Below, piece by piece: positions 16,813 to 27,871 of a stretch of DNA of 46,919 nucleotides. Source of the DNA: Desertimonas flava (GTDB lineage Bacteria > Actinomycetota > Acidimicrobiia > Acidimicrobiales > Ilumatobacteraceae); assembly GCF_003426815.1 (NCBI RefSeq), contig NZ_QKYK01000039.1:1-46919 (forward strand), in the 5' to 3' direction. The notes beneath the pieces were generated by a model. The model was not told the origin of the DNA, did no database searches, and saw only the letters and a list, made by a program, of their open reading frames with translations. Every line of letters begins with the position of its first letter. Position 1 is the first letter of the stretch. Both the position numbers and the translations under genes were made by a program.

Positions 16813-18447
16813 ATGTCACTCGCAATCGACGCCGGGCCCACCGACGTCCCGCTGCTCGACGAGACGATCGGCGCCAATCTCGACCGCATCGTCGCCGCCC
16901 ACGGCGACGGTGACGCCTTGATCAGCCGACACCAGGGCATCCGCTGGACGTACGCCGAGTTCGGTGAACGCGTCGACCGTCTGGCGCTCGGGCTCCTCGG
17001 GCTCGGACTCGAACCCGGCGACCGCGTCGGGCTGTGGAGCCCGAACTACGCCGAGTGGACGCTGCTTCAGTACGCCACGGCTCAGATCGGCGTCGTGCTC
17101 GTGAACGTCAACCCGTCGTATCGCACGCACGAGTTGTCGTACGCCCTGCAGCAGTCCGGGAGCCGCATGCTGTTCGCCGCCCCGTCGTTCAAGTCGTCGG
17201 ACTACATGGACATGGTCGAGCAGATCACGCCCGACGTTCCCGGACTCGAGCGCGCGGTGTTCTTCTGGGAGGACGACTGGGACGAGATCGTCGCCGGAAC
17301 GGGCGGGGTGTTGCCCGACGTGTTGGCCGACCGCAAGGCGGCGCTCCGTCCGGACGACCCGATCAACATCCAGTACACGTCCGGGACGACGGGATTCCCC
17401 AAAGGCGCCACACTCACCCACCGCAACATCTTGAACAACGGCTACTTCGTGGCCCGCGGCCAGGGCTTCACCGCCGCCGACCGGCTCTGCATCCCCGTGC
17501 CCTTCTACCACTGCTTCGGCATGGTCATGGGCAACCTCGGCTGCACCACGCACGGCGCCACGATGGTCATCCCGTCGGACGCGTTCGACCCGGCCCACGT
17601 GCTCGAGACGGTTCAGGCCGAGCGCTGCACTGCCCTCTACGGCGTCCCCACGATGTTCATCGCCGAGCTCGGCCTGCCCGACTTCGAGCGCTACGACCTC
17701 TCGTCGCTGCGCACCGGTGTCATGGCCGGCTCGCCGTGCCCCGTCGAGGTGATGAAGGCGTGTGTCGACCGCATGCACATGGCCGAGGTGACCATCTGTT
17801 ACGGCATGACCGAGACCTCGCCGGTGTCGACACAGACACTGCTCGACGACTCACTGCACCACCGCACGGCCACCGTCGGCCGCGCCCACCCGCACGTCGA
17901 GATCCGTGTGGCCGACCCGGCGACCGGCGAGACACTGGCGCGTGGGGAGACCGGCGAGTTCTGCACGCGGGGCTACTCGGTGATGCAGGGCTACTGGAAC
18001 GACGCCGACCGGACTGCGGAGGCGATCGACGCCGACGACTGGATGCACACCGGCGACCTCGCGGTGATGGCCGAGGACGGCTACGTCAACATCGTCGGGC
18101 GGATCAAGGACATGGTGATCCGCGGCGGCGAGAACATCTACCCCCGCGAGATCGAGGAGTTCCTCTACACCCACCCGGACGTGGCCGACGTGCAGGGCAT
18201 CGGCGTGCCCGACCCGAAGTACGGCGAAGAGCTGATGGTGTGGGTGAAGCTCCGCCCCGGCGCCACCGTGGACGAGGAAGGACTCCGCGACTTCTGCCGC
18301 GGCAAGATCGCCCATTTCAAGGTGCCGCGCTACGTGAAGCTCGTCGACGAGTTCCCGATGACCGTCACGGGCAAGGTGCAGAAGTACCTGATGCGGGAGC
18401 GGTCGATCGCCGAGCTCGGCCTGGCCCCGGCGGCCGACACCGCCTGA
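16813..18447 (+). CDS. Acyl-CoA synthetase (AMP-binding, FadD-like)
   Basis: A 544-residue ANL-superfamily ligase that activates a fatty acid with ATP to acyl-AMP and then acyl-CoA. The P-loop-like motif is [11 protein letters not shown] at 188-198. [14 protein letters not shown] is the adenylate-binding motif, [10 protein letters not shown] carries the ribose-binding Asp, and the C-terminal [11 protein letters not shown] holds the catalytic Lys. The length and the YYHCFGM-type segment ([12 protein letters not shown]) fit medium/long-chain FadD proteins. A GACGAT hexamer followed by six bases precedes the ATG, a weaker version of the leaderless signal. Chain length is not predictable here. 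Confidence 0.92.
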   Translation: MSLAIDAGPTDVPLLDETIGANLDRIVAAHGDGDALISRHQGIRWTYAEFGERVDRLALGLLGLGLEPGDRVGLWSPNYAEWTLLQYATAQIGVVLVNVNPSYRTHELSYALQQSGSRMLFAAPSFKSSDYMDMVEQITPDVPGLERAVFFWEDDWDEIVAGTGGVLPDVLADRKAALRPDDPINIQYTSGTTGFPKGATLTHRNILNNGYFVARGQGFTAADRLCIPVPFYHCFGMVMGNLGCTTHGATMVIPSDAFDPAHVLETVQAERCTALYGVPTMFIAELGLPDFERYDLSSLRTGVMAGSPCPVEVMKACVDRMHMAEVTICYGMTETSPVSTQTLLDDSLHHRTATVGRAHPHVEIRVADPATGETLARGETGEFCTRGYSVMQGYWNDADRTAEAIDADDWMHTGDLAVMAEDGYVNIVGRIKDMVIRGGENIYPREIEEFLYTHPDVADVQGIGVPDPKYGEELMVWVKLRPGATVDEEGLRDFCRGKIAHFKVPRYVKLVDEFPMTVTGKVQKYLMRERSIAELGLAPAADTA

Positions 18448-18465
18448 CCGCGCGTCCGGCGCCGA

Positions 18466-19008
18466 TCAGACGATCGACAGTGGGCGCTCGGGCGTCTCGT
18501 CGCTCTCCCGCAGGACCAGACGCCACTCCCGCTCGCCGTCGACCAAGCGCTCGGTGGGTTGGAGGCCGACGCGGGACGCGACGGCGTTGGAGGCGGCATG
18601 GTCGGGATGGATGTGCGCGACGATCTCGGTAACCCCTTCGCCGACCAGGGCACCGACCATCGCCGACGCCGCCTCCGAGGCGTAGCCGTGTCCCTGGAAC
18701 GCGGCGCCGACGACCCAGGCGATCTCGGCGTGGCGCCCACCATCGGCGACGGTCGCCTGCACGTAGCCGACGGCCGGCCCGCCGCGAACGGTGCGGATGA
18801 TCCAGTTGTGCCACTCCTCGACCGATCCGGCCGGCGGTCCCGTCACCTGGGCGGTGTAGCGGCGGACCAGCTGATCCGACGTCGGCGGCTCGCCGCCGGT
18901 GAAACGGTACAGCGTCGGGTCGGAGAGCACCGTCACCATCTCATCGGCATCGGCGACGCAGAGTGGTGTCAGTTCCAACCGGGCGCTGCGGATCGGCATC
19001 GTCTGCAT
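18466..19008 (-). CDS. GNAT family N-acetyltransferase
   Basis: A 180-residue acetyltransferase of the RimJ/RimL type (Acetyltransf_3). The opening RSARLELTPLCVADADEMV is typical, and the acetyl-CoA pyrophosphate loop is in the AFQGHGYASEAASAMVGALV segment (Q-x-x-G-x-A/G). The end ASNAVASRVGLQPTERL is the conserved final motif. The substrate is unknown: ribosomal proteins, antibiotics or small amines are all possible. Two close ATGs (19008 and 18999) are equally good. It is convergent with the acyl-CoA synthetase and follows the methyltransferase on the same strand after 62 bp. Confidence 0.85.
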   Translation of the reverse strand: MQTMPIRSARLELTPLCVADADEMVTVLSDPTLYRFTGGEPPTSDQLVRRYTAQVTGPPAGSVEEWHNWIIRTVRGGPAVGYVQATVADGGRHAEIAWVVGAAFQGHGYASEAASAMVGALVGEGVTEIVAHIHPDHAASNAVASRVGLQPTERLVDGEREWRLVLRESDETPERPLSIV

Positions 19009-19070
19009 CGCGACAGCCTGCCCGCTTGCGGGATGAGGCGCAGCCGGATTCCCCACGACGGGACTCCGGA

Positions 19071-19913
19071 TCAGCCGGGATTGCGGGCGGTCACCAGCCA
19101 CGTGGCGCCGTTGAACTGCACGCGCCCGTCGACGAGGTTGGCCCGCAACTCGGCGCGGACGTCGTCGAGCAGGGCGGCCCACGCCTCCTCGCCGATCTGC
19201 GGCCGAACGTTGGCCGACGCCATCGAACCAGCCGAGGTGCCGAGGATCATCGTGAGGCGGTTCTCCACGCCATCGGTCCCGTCGCGGCCGTAGTCACACA
19301 TCGCGTCGAACGGCTCGACGGACACGTCCGCCCAGCCTGACCCCGTCAGCACCGACCGGATCCGATCGGGATCGGCGAAGCCGAGCGGACCCGGTGCACC
19401 ATCCACCGGGCCGGGCGGCCGCGGGTCGATCCGGTCGAGCAGGACGCTGGTGCCGAGCGAGAACATCGGGTTCTCGTCGAGGCCACGCCAGCAGACGAAC
19501 GCCAGCCGGCCGTCCGCTTCGACGGCGCGGCGGATGTTGGCGAACGCCGCCACGGGGTCCTCGAAGAACATCACGCCGAAGCGGGAGATCATCGCCGAGA
19601 ACGGCCCGCCGAGCGGGTCGGTCTGGGCATCGGCCACGACGAACGTCGCCGACGGCACCAGGGACGTCGCAGCCTCGATCATCGCCGGCGAGATGTCGAC
19701 GCCCTGCCCGGACGCCCCGCTCTCGGCCGCCAGATGGAGCAGGGTGCCGGTCCCACAACCGATGTCGAGCAGCCGGTCGCGGGGGCCCGGCCGCACGTTC
19801 TCGAGCACGGCGGCAGCGAACGGGGCCAGCTCGGAGTCGAAGATGTGCTTGTGCCGCACCCATCCCTCGGCTCCGATCGACGCCCAGTAGTCCCGCATCT
19901 GCTCGTTGGCCAT
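19071..19913 (-). CDS. Class I SAM-dependent methyltransferase
   Basis: A 280-residue methyltransferase. Motif I is LLDIGCGTGTLL near residue 46-57, followed by GVDISPAMI (motif with the acidic ribose ligand) and FVVADAQTDPLGGPFSAMISRFGVMFFEDP. The opening NEQMRDYWASIGAEGWVRH is shared with a common actinobacterial family of unknown substrate. The ATG at 19913 follows a TACCGT -10 by seven bases, which rejects the longer open frame. It is divergent from glgX. Confidence 0.86.
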   Translation of the reverse strand: MANEQMRDYWASIGAEGWVRHKHIFDSELAPFAAAVLENVRPGPRDRLLDIGCGTGTLLHLAAESGASGQGVDISPAMIEAATSLVPSATFVVADAQTDPLGGPFSAMISRFGVMFFEDPVAAFANIRRAVEADGRLAFVCWRGLDENPMFSLGTSVLLDRIDPRPPGPVDGAPGPLGFADPDRIRSVLTGSGWADVSVEPFDAMCDYGRDGTDGVENRLTMILGTSAGSMASANVRPQIGEEAWAALLDDVRAELRANLVDGRVQFNGATWLVTARNPG

Positions 19914-19920
19914 GGGGCAG

Positions 19921-19926
19921 ACGGTA
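19921..19926 (-). promoter_or_regulatory. Leaderless -10 element TACCGT for the methyltransferase
   Basis: On the minus strand TACCGT, seven bases, then ATG at 19913. Confidence 0.55.
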
Positions 19927-19978
19927 CCCAAGCCAAATCGGCCAGCGGGGCGAGCGGTTCGTCCGATTGTCCGCGAGA

Positions 19979-22206
<2,228 letters not shown>

Positions 22207-22216
<10 letters not shown>

Positions 22217-22720
22217 AAGTCGTCGGCGCCGTCGCCCGGCTCGTCGACGTCCGTGACGAAGTCGTCGGCCGAGTCCGCGTACGCCACCGCCGTGTCGGCC
22301 CCGCCGTCGTCGACCCCGATGTCGATGTCGGCGTCGGCCGAAATCACAGGTGGCGGTGGCGTCTGCGGCTCCGGCACCGGCTCGAACGTGTCCGGATCCC
22401 AGTTGCGCGGAATGGGTCGGATGTCAGGCGGGCCGACCGGACCTTGCGGCAACTGCGGTCCCTTCGGCTGCACCGTCAGGCCCATACGAGGGTTGGTCCC
22501 ATCGATGGCCACCTCGGCGCCGTCGGGTCGCCCATCGTCGTCGGTGTCGCCGTCGTCGTCGAACGTCCCGAGCCAGCGCTCCTCGACGGTCGTTGAGCCC
22601 GTCGCCGTCCGAATCGCGCTTGTTCGGATCGGTGCCCAGCACCTCTCGCTCGAACACGTCGGGGATCCCGTCGCCGTCGGAATCTGTCATCCCGTCGTCG
22701 AACCTGAATCGCTTCGCCAT
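22207..22720 (-). pseudogene. Acidic DxDxDG (thrombospondin type 3-like) protein gene with a one-base frameshift
   Basis: Reading starts at ATG 22720 after a GGAGG ribosome site and gives two calcium-binding-type repeats (DSDGDGIPD and DSDGDGLND, with EREVLGTDPNKR between). At 22588-22589 an extra base breaks the frame. Removing it gives VEERWLGTFDDDGDTDDDGRPDGAEVAIDGTNP, the expected next repeat, and the frame then runs to the stop at 22207. The gene without that base is exactly 171 codons. The second half is Pro-rich and ends in a very acidic tail (DDFVTDVDEPGDGADDFYA). No signal peptide is seen. It may be a true pseudogene, a strain variant or a base-call error. It lies between glgX and malQ on the opposite strand. 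Confidence 0.8.
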
Positions 22721-22802
22721 CGACCGTCCTCCACTGCCGGCCACCGCGGGACCGGACCGTATCCCCAGCGCGTGTCACGTGCGGGCGAATTCGACTGTCA
22801 GC

Positions 22803-22808
22803 TATCGT
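22803..22808 (+). promoter_or_regulatory. Leaderless -10 element TATCGT for malQ
   Basis: TATCGT, seven bases, then GTG at 22816. It also means malQ-glgB has a promoter separate from glgX. Confidence 0.55.
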
Positions 22809-22815
22809 CCCGCCA

Positions 22816-24630
22816 GTGACGGACCTCGACGCGCTGCGTGCACGAGCCAACGAGCTGGCGATCGAGAGCTTCTACTGGGACAACGAGGGTCGCCGTCATG
22901 ACGCCAACCCCGAGGCACTGCAGCGTGTGGTCGATGTCGTCGAGGCCGACTACGCCCGCTCGGAGGGGCGCCGCACCCATCCGATCGTGCTCACCGCTCG
23001 GCGACCGCCCACCGGCGTGAGCGGTGCTCCCGAGCGGGTCTACGCCGGCGGGGCATCGGACGCCGAGCTCCTGCTGGCCGACGGCACGGTGGCCGGCCTC
23101 GCCGTCAGCGAGGATCACGTCGAGCTGCCCGGCGACCTCCCGTTCGGGAGCCATCGGCTGTCGCTCGCCGGGGTCGGCTTCGAGGAGACCTCCACGGTGG
23201 TCGTCGCCCCCGACCGCATGCCGCGGTCGGCCGCCCTCGACGGCGGCACGGCCCTCTTCGCACCCGCGTACGCGCTCTGGGAGAAGGAGCGGCCGCTGCC
23301 GAGCTTCGGCCACGTCGCCGACCTGTGCCGGCGGCTGCCATCGCTCGGCGTCGACGCGCTCGTCACCCTGCCCCTGTATGCGGCCTTTCTCGACGAGCCG
23401 TTCGACCCCAGTCCGTACGCGCCGGTCAGCCGGCTGCACTGGAACGAGTGCTACCTCGACGACGCCTCGCTCAACGCCCTGCTGCCCGCGCCCGAACCGG
23501 CGCCGCCCGTGGGCGAGCTCGTCGACTGGCGCGAGCTGGCGCGCCGGCGACGGCGCCAGCTGCTCACCGCGGCCGCCGGCCTTGCCGCCGGCGGTCCGCT
23601 CGCCGCGCGCGTCGAGCAGTGGTCGCTGTCCCACCCGGACGTCGCGGCCTACGCCCGTTTCCGGGCCACCGCCACACCAGACCCGGTGGACGCCGGCCAC
23701 CCGAGCGAGCTCGTCGAGCTCAGCCACCGCCTGGCCCAGTACCTCGCCCACGAACAGCTCTCGGCCATCGAGGGCGACGGTACGGCGGCCTTCGCCCTCG
23801 ACCTGCCGATCGGAAGCCACCCGGGCGGCTACGAGACGTGGGCCCATCCCGACCTCTGGGCGCCGGCCATGGCGATCGGCGCCCCGCCCGACGCGCTGTT
23901 CGCCGAAGGACAGAACTGGGGCTTTCCGCCGCAGCTCCCCGGCGAGGCCGAGCGGAGCGGGTTCGCCCTGTGGCGCGAGCTGGTGGCCCGCTGCGGCCGC
24001 TACGCCTCGATGCTTCGTGTCGATCACGTGCTGGGTGTCCACCGCCTGTGGTGGGTACCCGACGGGATGTCACCGAAGGACGGCGTCTACGTGAAGTACC
24101 CCCGCCAAGCGCTGATGTCCGTCATCGCCGCCGAGGCCCAGCTCACCGCCACGACCGTGGTCGGCGAAGACCTCGGCACGGTTCCGCAGGAGATCATCGA
24201 CCTGCTCGACGAGTGGGAACTGCTCGGGCTGTACGCCGAGCAGCTCCAACTGACCGAGCCACTCGAGGCTGTGCCGGCCCGAACCGTCGCCGGATTGCGC
24301 ACCCACGACATGCCGGCGTTCGCCGCCCGCTACGCCGATGGCGACCTCGATCCGTACCGGGAACAGCTCGCCGAACGGCTCGGACGTGCTGTTCCCGACA
24401 CCGCCGAGGGCGTGCTCGAGGCGGCGCTCGAGCGGCTCGCCTCGTCGGCCGCCTACCTGGTCGTCGGCGACGTCGACGATCTGCTCGGCGAGACGCGTCC
24501 CCACAACGTGCCCGGCAAGATCCTGCCCGGAACGTGGCGCCGCCGGTTCGCTCAGCCGACCTCGGCCACGCTCGCCGATCCCCGGGTGCGCCACAACCTC
24601 GCCCTGCTCACCGATCGGACCCGCCGATGA
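22816..24630 (+). CDS. malQ: 4-alpha-glucanotransferase (amylomaltase)
   Basis: A 604-residue GH77 enzyme that transfers alpha-1,4-glucan segments between maltooligosaccharides. The catalytic residues are nucleophile Asp403 (LRVDHVLGVHRLWW), acid Glu451 (VVGEDLGTVP) and Asp498 (RTHDMPAF). The GQNWGFPP and PYAPVSRLHWNECYLD segments are family hallmarks. The N-terminal ~150 residues form a variable beta domain. The protein is near the lower size range. The GTG start follows a TATCGT -10 element. The stop overlaps the glgB start as ATGA, so the two are translationally coupled. It probably recycles the short oligosaccharides released by debranching. Confidence 0.92.
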   Translation: MTDLDALRARANELAIESFYWDNEGRRHDANPEALQRVVDVVEADYARSEGRRTHPIVLTARRPPTGVSGAPERVYAGGASDAELLLADGTVAGLAVSEDHVELPGDLPFGSHRLSLAGVGFEETSTVVVAPDRMPRSAALDGGTALFAPAYALWEKERPLPSFGHVADLCRRLPSLGVDALVTLPLYAAFLDEPFDPSPYAPVSRLHWNECYLDDASLNALLPAPEPAPPVGELVDWRELARRRRRQLLTAAAGLAAGGPLAARVEQWSLSHPDVAAYARFRATATPDPVDAGHPSELVELSHRLAQYLAHEQLSAIEGDGTAAFALDLPIGSHPGGYETWAHPDLWAPAMAIGAPPDALFAEGQNWGFPPQLPGEAERSGFALWRELVARCGRYASMLRVDHVLGVHRLWWVPDGMSPKDGVYVKYPRQALMSVIAAEAQLTATTVVGEDLGTVPQEIIDLLDEWELLGLYAEQLQLTEPLEAVPARTVAGLRTHDMPAFAARYADGDLDPYREQLAERLGRAVPDTAEGVLEAALERLASSAAYLVVGDVDDLLGETRPHNVPGKILPGTWRRRFAQPTSATLADPRVRHNLALLTDRTRR

Positions 24631-26525
24631 CCGCTCGGGAGCCCGGCCCGCCGGGGGAGATCGACCGGCACCTGTTCAACGAAGGCACGCACCGGTTCGT
24701 CCACCACACGCTCGGTGCCCACGCCGACGAGACCGGCGTGTGGTTCTCGGTCTGGGCGCCCGCGGCGCAGCGCGTCGACGTCGTCGGCGACTTCGGCGGT
24801 TGGCAGACGCCACACCGGCTCGAACCGGTCGACTCGTCGGGCATCTGGTCCGGTCACGTCGACGGCGCCCACGTCGGGCAGGCCTACCGCTTCGGCATCA
24901 CCGGCCCCGACGGGCTGCGCACCGAGCGATCGGACCCGGTCGCCGCGGCCAACCACCTCCCTCCGTCCACCGCCTCCATCGTCGCCGATCTCTCGTACGA
25001 GTGGCACGACGCCGCATGGATGGGCTCACGGGGCAGCCGCATCGACCCCCGTTCACCGGTGTCGGTCTACGAGGTCCATCTCGGATCGTGGGGCCGGATC
25101 GCCGTGCCCAACCGACGCTGGCCGCGCTACGACGAGCTGGCCGAGTCGCTCGCCGACCACGCCGAGGCGCACGGATTCACCCACGTCGAACTGATGCCGA
25201 TCATGGAGCACCCGTTCTACGGGTCGTGGGGGTATCAGACGACCGGCTACTTCGCGCCGACGTCCCGATACGGCTCTCCCACCGACCTGATGCGGATGAT
25301 CGACGTCCTGCACCAGCGCGGCATCGGGGTCATCGTGGACTGGGTGCCGTCGCACTTCCCCATCGACGGTCACGCGCTCGCTCGTTTCGACGGCACCCAT
25401 CTCTACGAGCACGCCGATCCTCGCCAGGGGTTCCATCCCGACTGGACGTCGGCGATCTTCAACTACGGTCGCCCCGAGGTTCGCTCGTTCCTCGTGTCGA
25501 GCGCACTGTCCTGGCTCGAGCACTACCACGTCGACGGCATCCGCGTCGACGCCGTGGCGTCGATGCTCTATCTCGACTACTCGCGCGAGCCCGGCGAATG
25601 GGTGCCCAACGTGCACGGCGGGCGCGAGAACCTCGAGGCGATCGACTTTCTCCGCCAGCTCAACACGGCGGTGGCCGCCGAGTTCCCGGGCACGGCGACG
25701 ATCGCCGAGGAGTCGACGGCGTGGCCGCAGGTGACCGGGCCGGTCGAGGCCGGCGGTCTGGGCTTCACCTACAAGTGGGACATGGGCTGGATGCACGACA
25801 CGTTGCACTACCTCAGCCGTGACCCGGTGCACCGCCGCTTCCATCACGACGAGGTGACGTTCCGCAACGTCTACGCCTTCAGCGAGCGCTACGTGCTCCC
25901 GCTGTCGCACGACGAGGTGGTGCACGGCAAGGGCTCTCTGCTCGGCAAGATGCCGGGCGACGAGTGGCAGCGCCGGGCCAATCTGCGCCTGCTGTACGGC
26001 ACGATGTGGGGTCAGCCGGGCAAGAAGCTGCTGTTCATGGGCGGCGAGCTGGCGGCGCTCTCCGAGTGGGATCACGAGTCGACGCTCGACTGGGACCTCC
26101 ACGACGCTCCCGGCCACGAGGGCGTGCGTCGCCTCGTCGCCGATCTTAACGCCGTCTACGCGAAGGAACCGGCCCTCCATCGCGGGGACGCCGCGGTCGA
26201 CGGCGCCGGCGGCATGCAATACGTCATCGGCGACGACGACACCCACAGCGTGTTCGCCTGGCTGCGCATCGATCCGGTCGGTGAGGCCCCCGACGTCCTC
26301 GTCGTGGCGAACGCCACACCGACGGTGCACCACGGGTACCGGGTCGGGGTCCCCGTCGCCGGAGCCTGGGCCGAGATCATCAACACCGACTCCGATCTCT
26401 ACGGCGGAAGCGGCCTCGGCAACCTCGGTGTGGTGCGCTCCGACGGTCAGGCGTGGCACGGCTACGACCAGTCGTTGGTGCTCACGCTCCCCCCGCTCGC
26501 CGTGATCTTCCTCCGCGCCCAATAG
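24627..26525 (+). CDS. glgB: 1,4-alpha-glucan branching enzyme GlgB (short form)
   Basis: A 632-residue GH13 branching enzyme that cuts an alpha-1,4 chain and rejoins it as an alpha-1,6 branch. One N-terminal CBM48 is seen (VWFSVWAPAAQRVDVVGDFGGWQ). The barrel has nucleophile Asp308 (GIRVDAVASMLYLDYSR), acid Glu361 (TIAEESTAWP) and Asp429 (LSHDEVVHGKGSLLGKMPGD). The protein is about 100 residues shorter than the common actinobacterial GlgB, which carries an extra N-terminal beta domain. The start is set by the ATGA overlap with malQ; a much longer open frame upstream is only the malQ shadow. No glgA, glgC or glgP is present in the window. Confidence 0.93.
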   Translation: MTAREPGPPGEIDRHLFNEGTHRFVHHTLGAHADETGVWFSVWAPAAQRVDVVGDFGGWQTPHRLEPVDSSGIWSGHVDGAHVGQAYRFGITGPDGLRTERSDPVAAANHLPPSTASIVADLSYEWHDAAWMGSRGSRIDPRSPVSVYEVHLGSWGRIAVPNRRWPRYDELAESLADHAEAHGFTHVELMPIMEHPFYGSWGYQTTGYFAPTSRYGSPTDLMRMIDVLHQRGIGVIVDWVPSHFPIDGHALARFDGTHLYEHADPRQGFHPDWTSAIFNYGRPEVRSFLVSSALSWLEHYHVDGIRVDAVASMLYLDYSREPGEWVPNVHGGRENLEAIDFLRQLNTAVAAEFPGTATIAEESTAWPQVTGPVEAGGLGFTYKWDMGWMHDTLHYLSRDPVHRRFHHDEVTFRNVYAFSERYVLPLSHDEVVHGKGSLLGKMPGDEWQRRANLRLLYGTMWGQPGKKLLFMGGELAALSEWDHESTLDWDLHDAPGHEGVRRLVADLNAVYAKEPALHRGDAAVDGAGGMQYVIGDDDTHSVFAWLRIDPVGEAPDVLVVANATPTVHHGYRVGVPVAGAWAEIINTDSDLYGGSGLGNLGVVRSDGQAWHGYDQSLVLTLPPLAVIFLRAQ

Positions 26526-26528
26526 GGG

Positions 26529-27314
26529 TCAGCGTCCGGAGTGGGCGCCGCCGTTGACGTGCACCACCTGGGCCGTGATGTGGGCGGCGCCGGGTGAGGC
26601 GAGGAAGGCGATGACCGAGGCGACGTCGTCGGGAGTGCCGGCCCGGCCGGTCGCCGTGGCGGCGACGAGGCGCATCCGTCGCTCGTCGGACAGGCGGCCA
26701 CGGAAGAACTCGGTGTCGACGATCAGGCCCGGCGCGACGAGGTTGACGGTGATGCCGTCACGGCCGACGTCAGCGGCGAGCGACACCGTCCACGACTCGA
26801 GCGCGGCCTTGGCGGCGCCGTAGGAGCCGGCCCCCCTCGGCGAGGCGATCGATCCGACGTTGACGATGCGACCACCCGCCCCCATACGCGGACGCAGGGC
26901 GGTCGTGGTCAAGACCGCAGTGAGGACGTTGGCGGCCCAGTTGCGGTTCCACACGTCGGCGGTCGCCGTCAGCTCGTCGGCCCCGTCCGGCACGCCGTCG
27001 AAATCGGTGTTGCCGCCAGCGTTGTTGACCAGAACGTCGATCTGCTCGGGCAACGCGGCGACGACGGCCGCCACCCCGTCCGGAGTCGCGAGGTCACCGG
27101 CGACCGGCGTCGCGGCGATGGCCGCCGCCGTCTCCTGCAACGGGCCGGCGCGCCGGCCGACGATGTACACATCGGCGCCCCCGGCGGCGAACGCCGCAGC
27201 CGTCGCCCGACCGATTCCCGTCCCGCCGCCGGTGACGACGACCGTCCGGACGGTCCCGCTCGTCCTGCTCGTCCCGCTCGTCCCGCTCGTCATCGTGTCG
27301 TCCGGCGTCGTCAT
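26529..27314 (-). CDS. SDR family NAD(P)-dependent oxidoreductase
   Basis: A 261-residue classical short-chain dehydrogenase, likely a 3-oxoacyl-ACP-reductase-like or secondary alcohol dehydrogenase. The cofactor motif is TGGGTGIGRA near residue 29, NNAG follows at LVNNAGGN, the catalytic Ser is in VGSIASPRG and the Tyr-Lys pair is in SYGAAKAAL. The C-terminal PGLIVDTEFF is usual. The first ~20 residues are a low-complexity SGTSGTSRTSGT stretch encoded by 9-bp repeats. The ATG at 27314 lies seven bases after a TACAGT -10. It is divergent from a MarR gene and an inverted repeat covers both promoters, so it is probably under MarR repression. Confidence 0.88.
   Translation of the reverse strand: MTTPDDTMTSGTSGTSRTSGTVRTVVVTGGGTGIGRATAAAFAAGGADVYIVGRRAGPLQETAAAIAATPVAGDLATPDGVAAVVAALPEQIDVLVNNAGGNTDFDGVPDGADELTATADVWNRNWAANVLTAVLTTTALRPRMGAGGRIVNVGSIASPRGAGSYGAAKAALESWTVSLAADVGRDGITVNLVAPGLIVDTEFFRGRLSDERRMRLVAATATGRAGTPDDVASVIAFLASPGAAHITAQVVHVNGGAHSGR
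27255..27290. repeat. 9-bp tandem repeat at the SDR gene 5' end
   Basis: Four copies of CCCGCTCGT (one with a T) encode the Ser-Gly-Thr run near the SDR N-terminus. Unit length keeps the frame. Confidence 0.65.
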
Positions 27315-27321
27315 GACAGAT

Positions 27322-27327
27322 ACTGTA
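27322..27327 (-). promoter_or_regulatory. Leaderless -10 element TACAGT for the SDR gene
   Basis: TACAGT on the minus strand, seven bases, then ATG at 27314. Confidence 0.55.
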
Positions 27328-27331
27328 GTGC

Positions 27332-27337
27332 TAAAGT
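27332..27337 (+). promoter_or_regulatory. Leaderless -10 element TAAAGT for the MarR gene
   Basis: TAAAGT, six bases, then GTG at 27344; no space exists for a ribosome site. Confidence 0.55.
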
Positions 27338-27343
27338 ATCTGG

Positions 27344-27871
27344 GTGCCCACCGGTGAGATCGAGCGTGACGACGTCGACGAGATCCAAGCGGCGTGGGCT
27401 CGGGAACAACCCGGCGTGCCGGTGGCGTCGATCGGGGTGATCACGCGGATCTGGCGCATCGCCCGCCTACTCGACGACGACCGCCGATCCACGATGCGAC
27501 GCCTGGGGATGGACGTGCCGACGCGCAACGTGCTGAGCACGCTCCGGCGGGCCGGCGCCCCGTACTCGCTGACCGCATCGGAGCTCGCCCGCCGGGCCGG
27601 GGTGACGCCCGCCGCCGTCTCCCAGTGGGTGGCGCGCGCCGAGGCCGACGGGCTGGTGACACGGCGACGCCACACCGTCGGCGACACTCGCCAGGTCGAC
27701 GTGTCCCTCACCGAGCGCGGCCGCGAGCGCATCGACGGTGTCGTCGCCGAACTGCTCCGCCACGAGGACGACCTGGTGGCCGGACTCGACCCAGACGAGG
27801 TCGAGCAACTGTCCGCGTCGTTGCGGACGTTCCTCGCCTCGCTGACGGCCCGCAAGGCGCGATCGTCCTAG
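27344..27871 (+). CDS. MarR family transcriptional regulator
   Basis: A 175-residue winged-helix regulator. The core runs from VITRIWRIARLLDDDRRSTMRRLGMDVPTRNVLSTLRRAG to the recognition helix LTASELARRAGVTPAAVSQWVARAEADGLVTRRR, and the wing is HTVGDTRQVDVSLTERGRERI. It should bind the inverted repeat that precedes it and respond to a small ligand. The GTG at 27344 lies two bases after the operator and six after a TAAAGT -10, so the transcript is probably leaderless. Its TAG stop and that of the opposing HxlR gene share the palindrome CTAG, a 4-bp tail-to-tail overlap. Confidence 0.9.
   Translation: MPTGEIERDDVDEIQAAWAREQPGVPVASIGVITRIWRIARLLDDDRRSTMRRLGMDVPTRNVLSTLRRAGAPYSLTASELARRAGVTPAAVSQWVARAEADGLVTRRRHTVGDTRQVDVSLTERGRERIDGVVAELLRHEDDLVAGLDPDEVEQLSASLRTFLASLTARKARSS

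Larger units (their letters stand above)
27317..27342. promoter_or_regulatory. MarR-type operator spanning both divergent -10 elements
   Basis: Arms CAGATACT (27317-27324) and AGTATCTG (27335-27342) are exact reverse complements, 10 bp apart. The minus-strand -10 of the SDR gene (27322-27327) and the plus-strand -10 of marR (27332-27337) both lie inside, so a bound dimer would block both. Confidence 0.75.

Noticed and set aside
23325-24626. Long open upstream extension of glgB (over 430 codons)
   Set aside because: It is an out-of-frame shadow of malQ; the GlgB family begins near MTAREPG and the ATGA junction marks the start.
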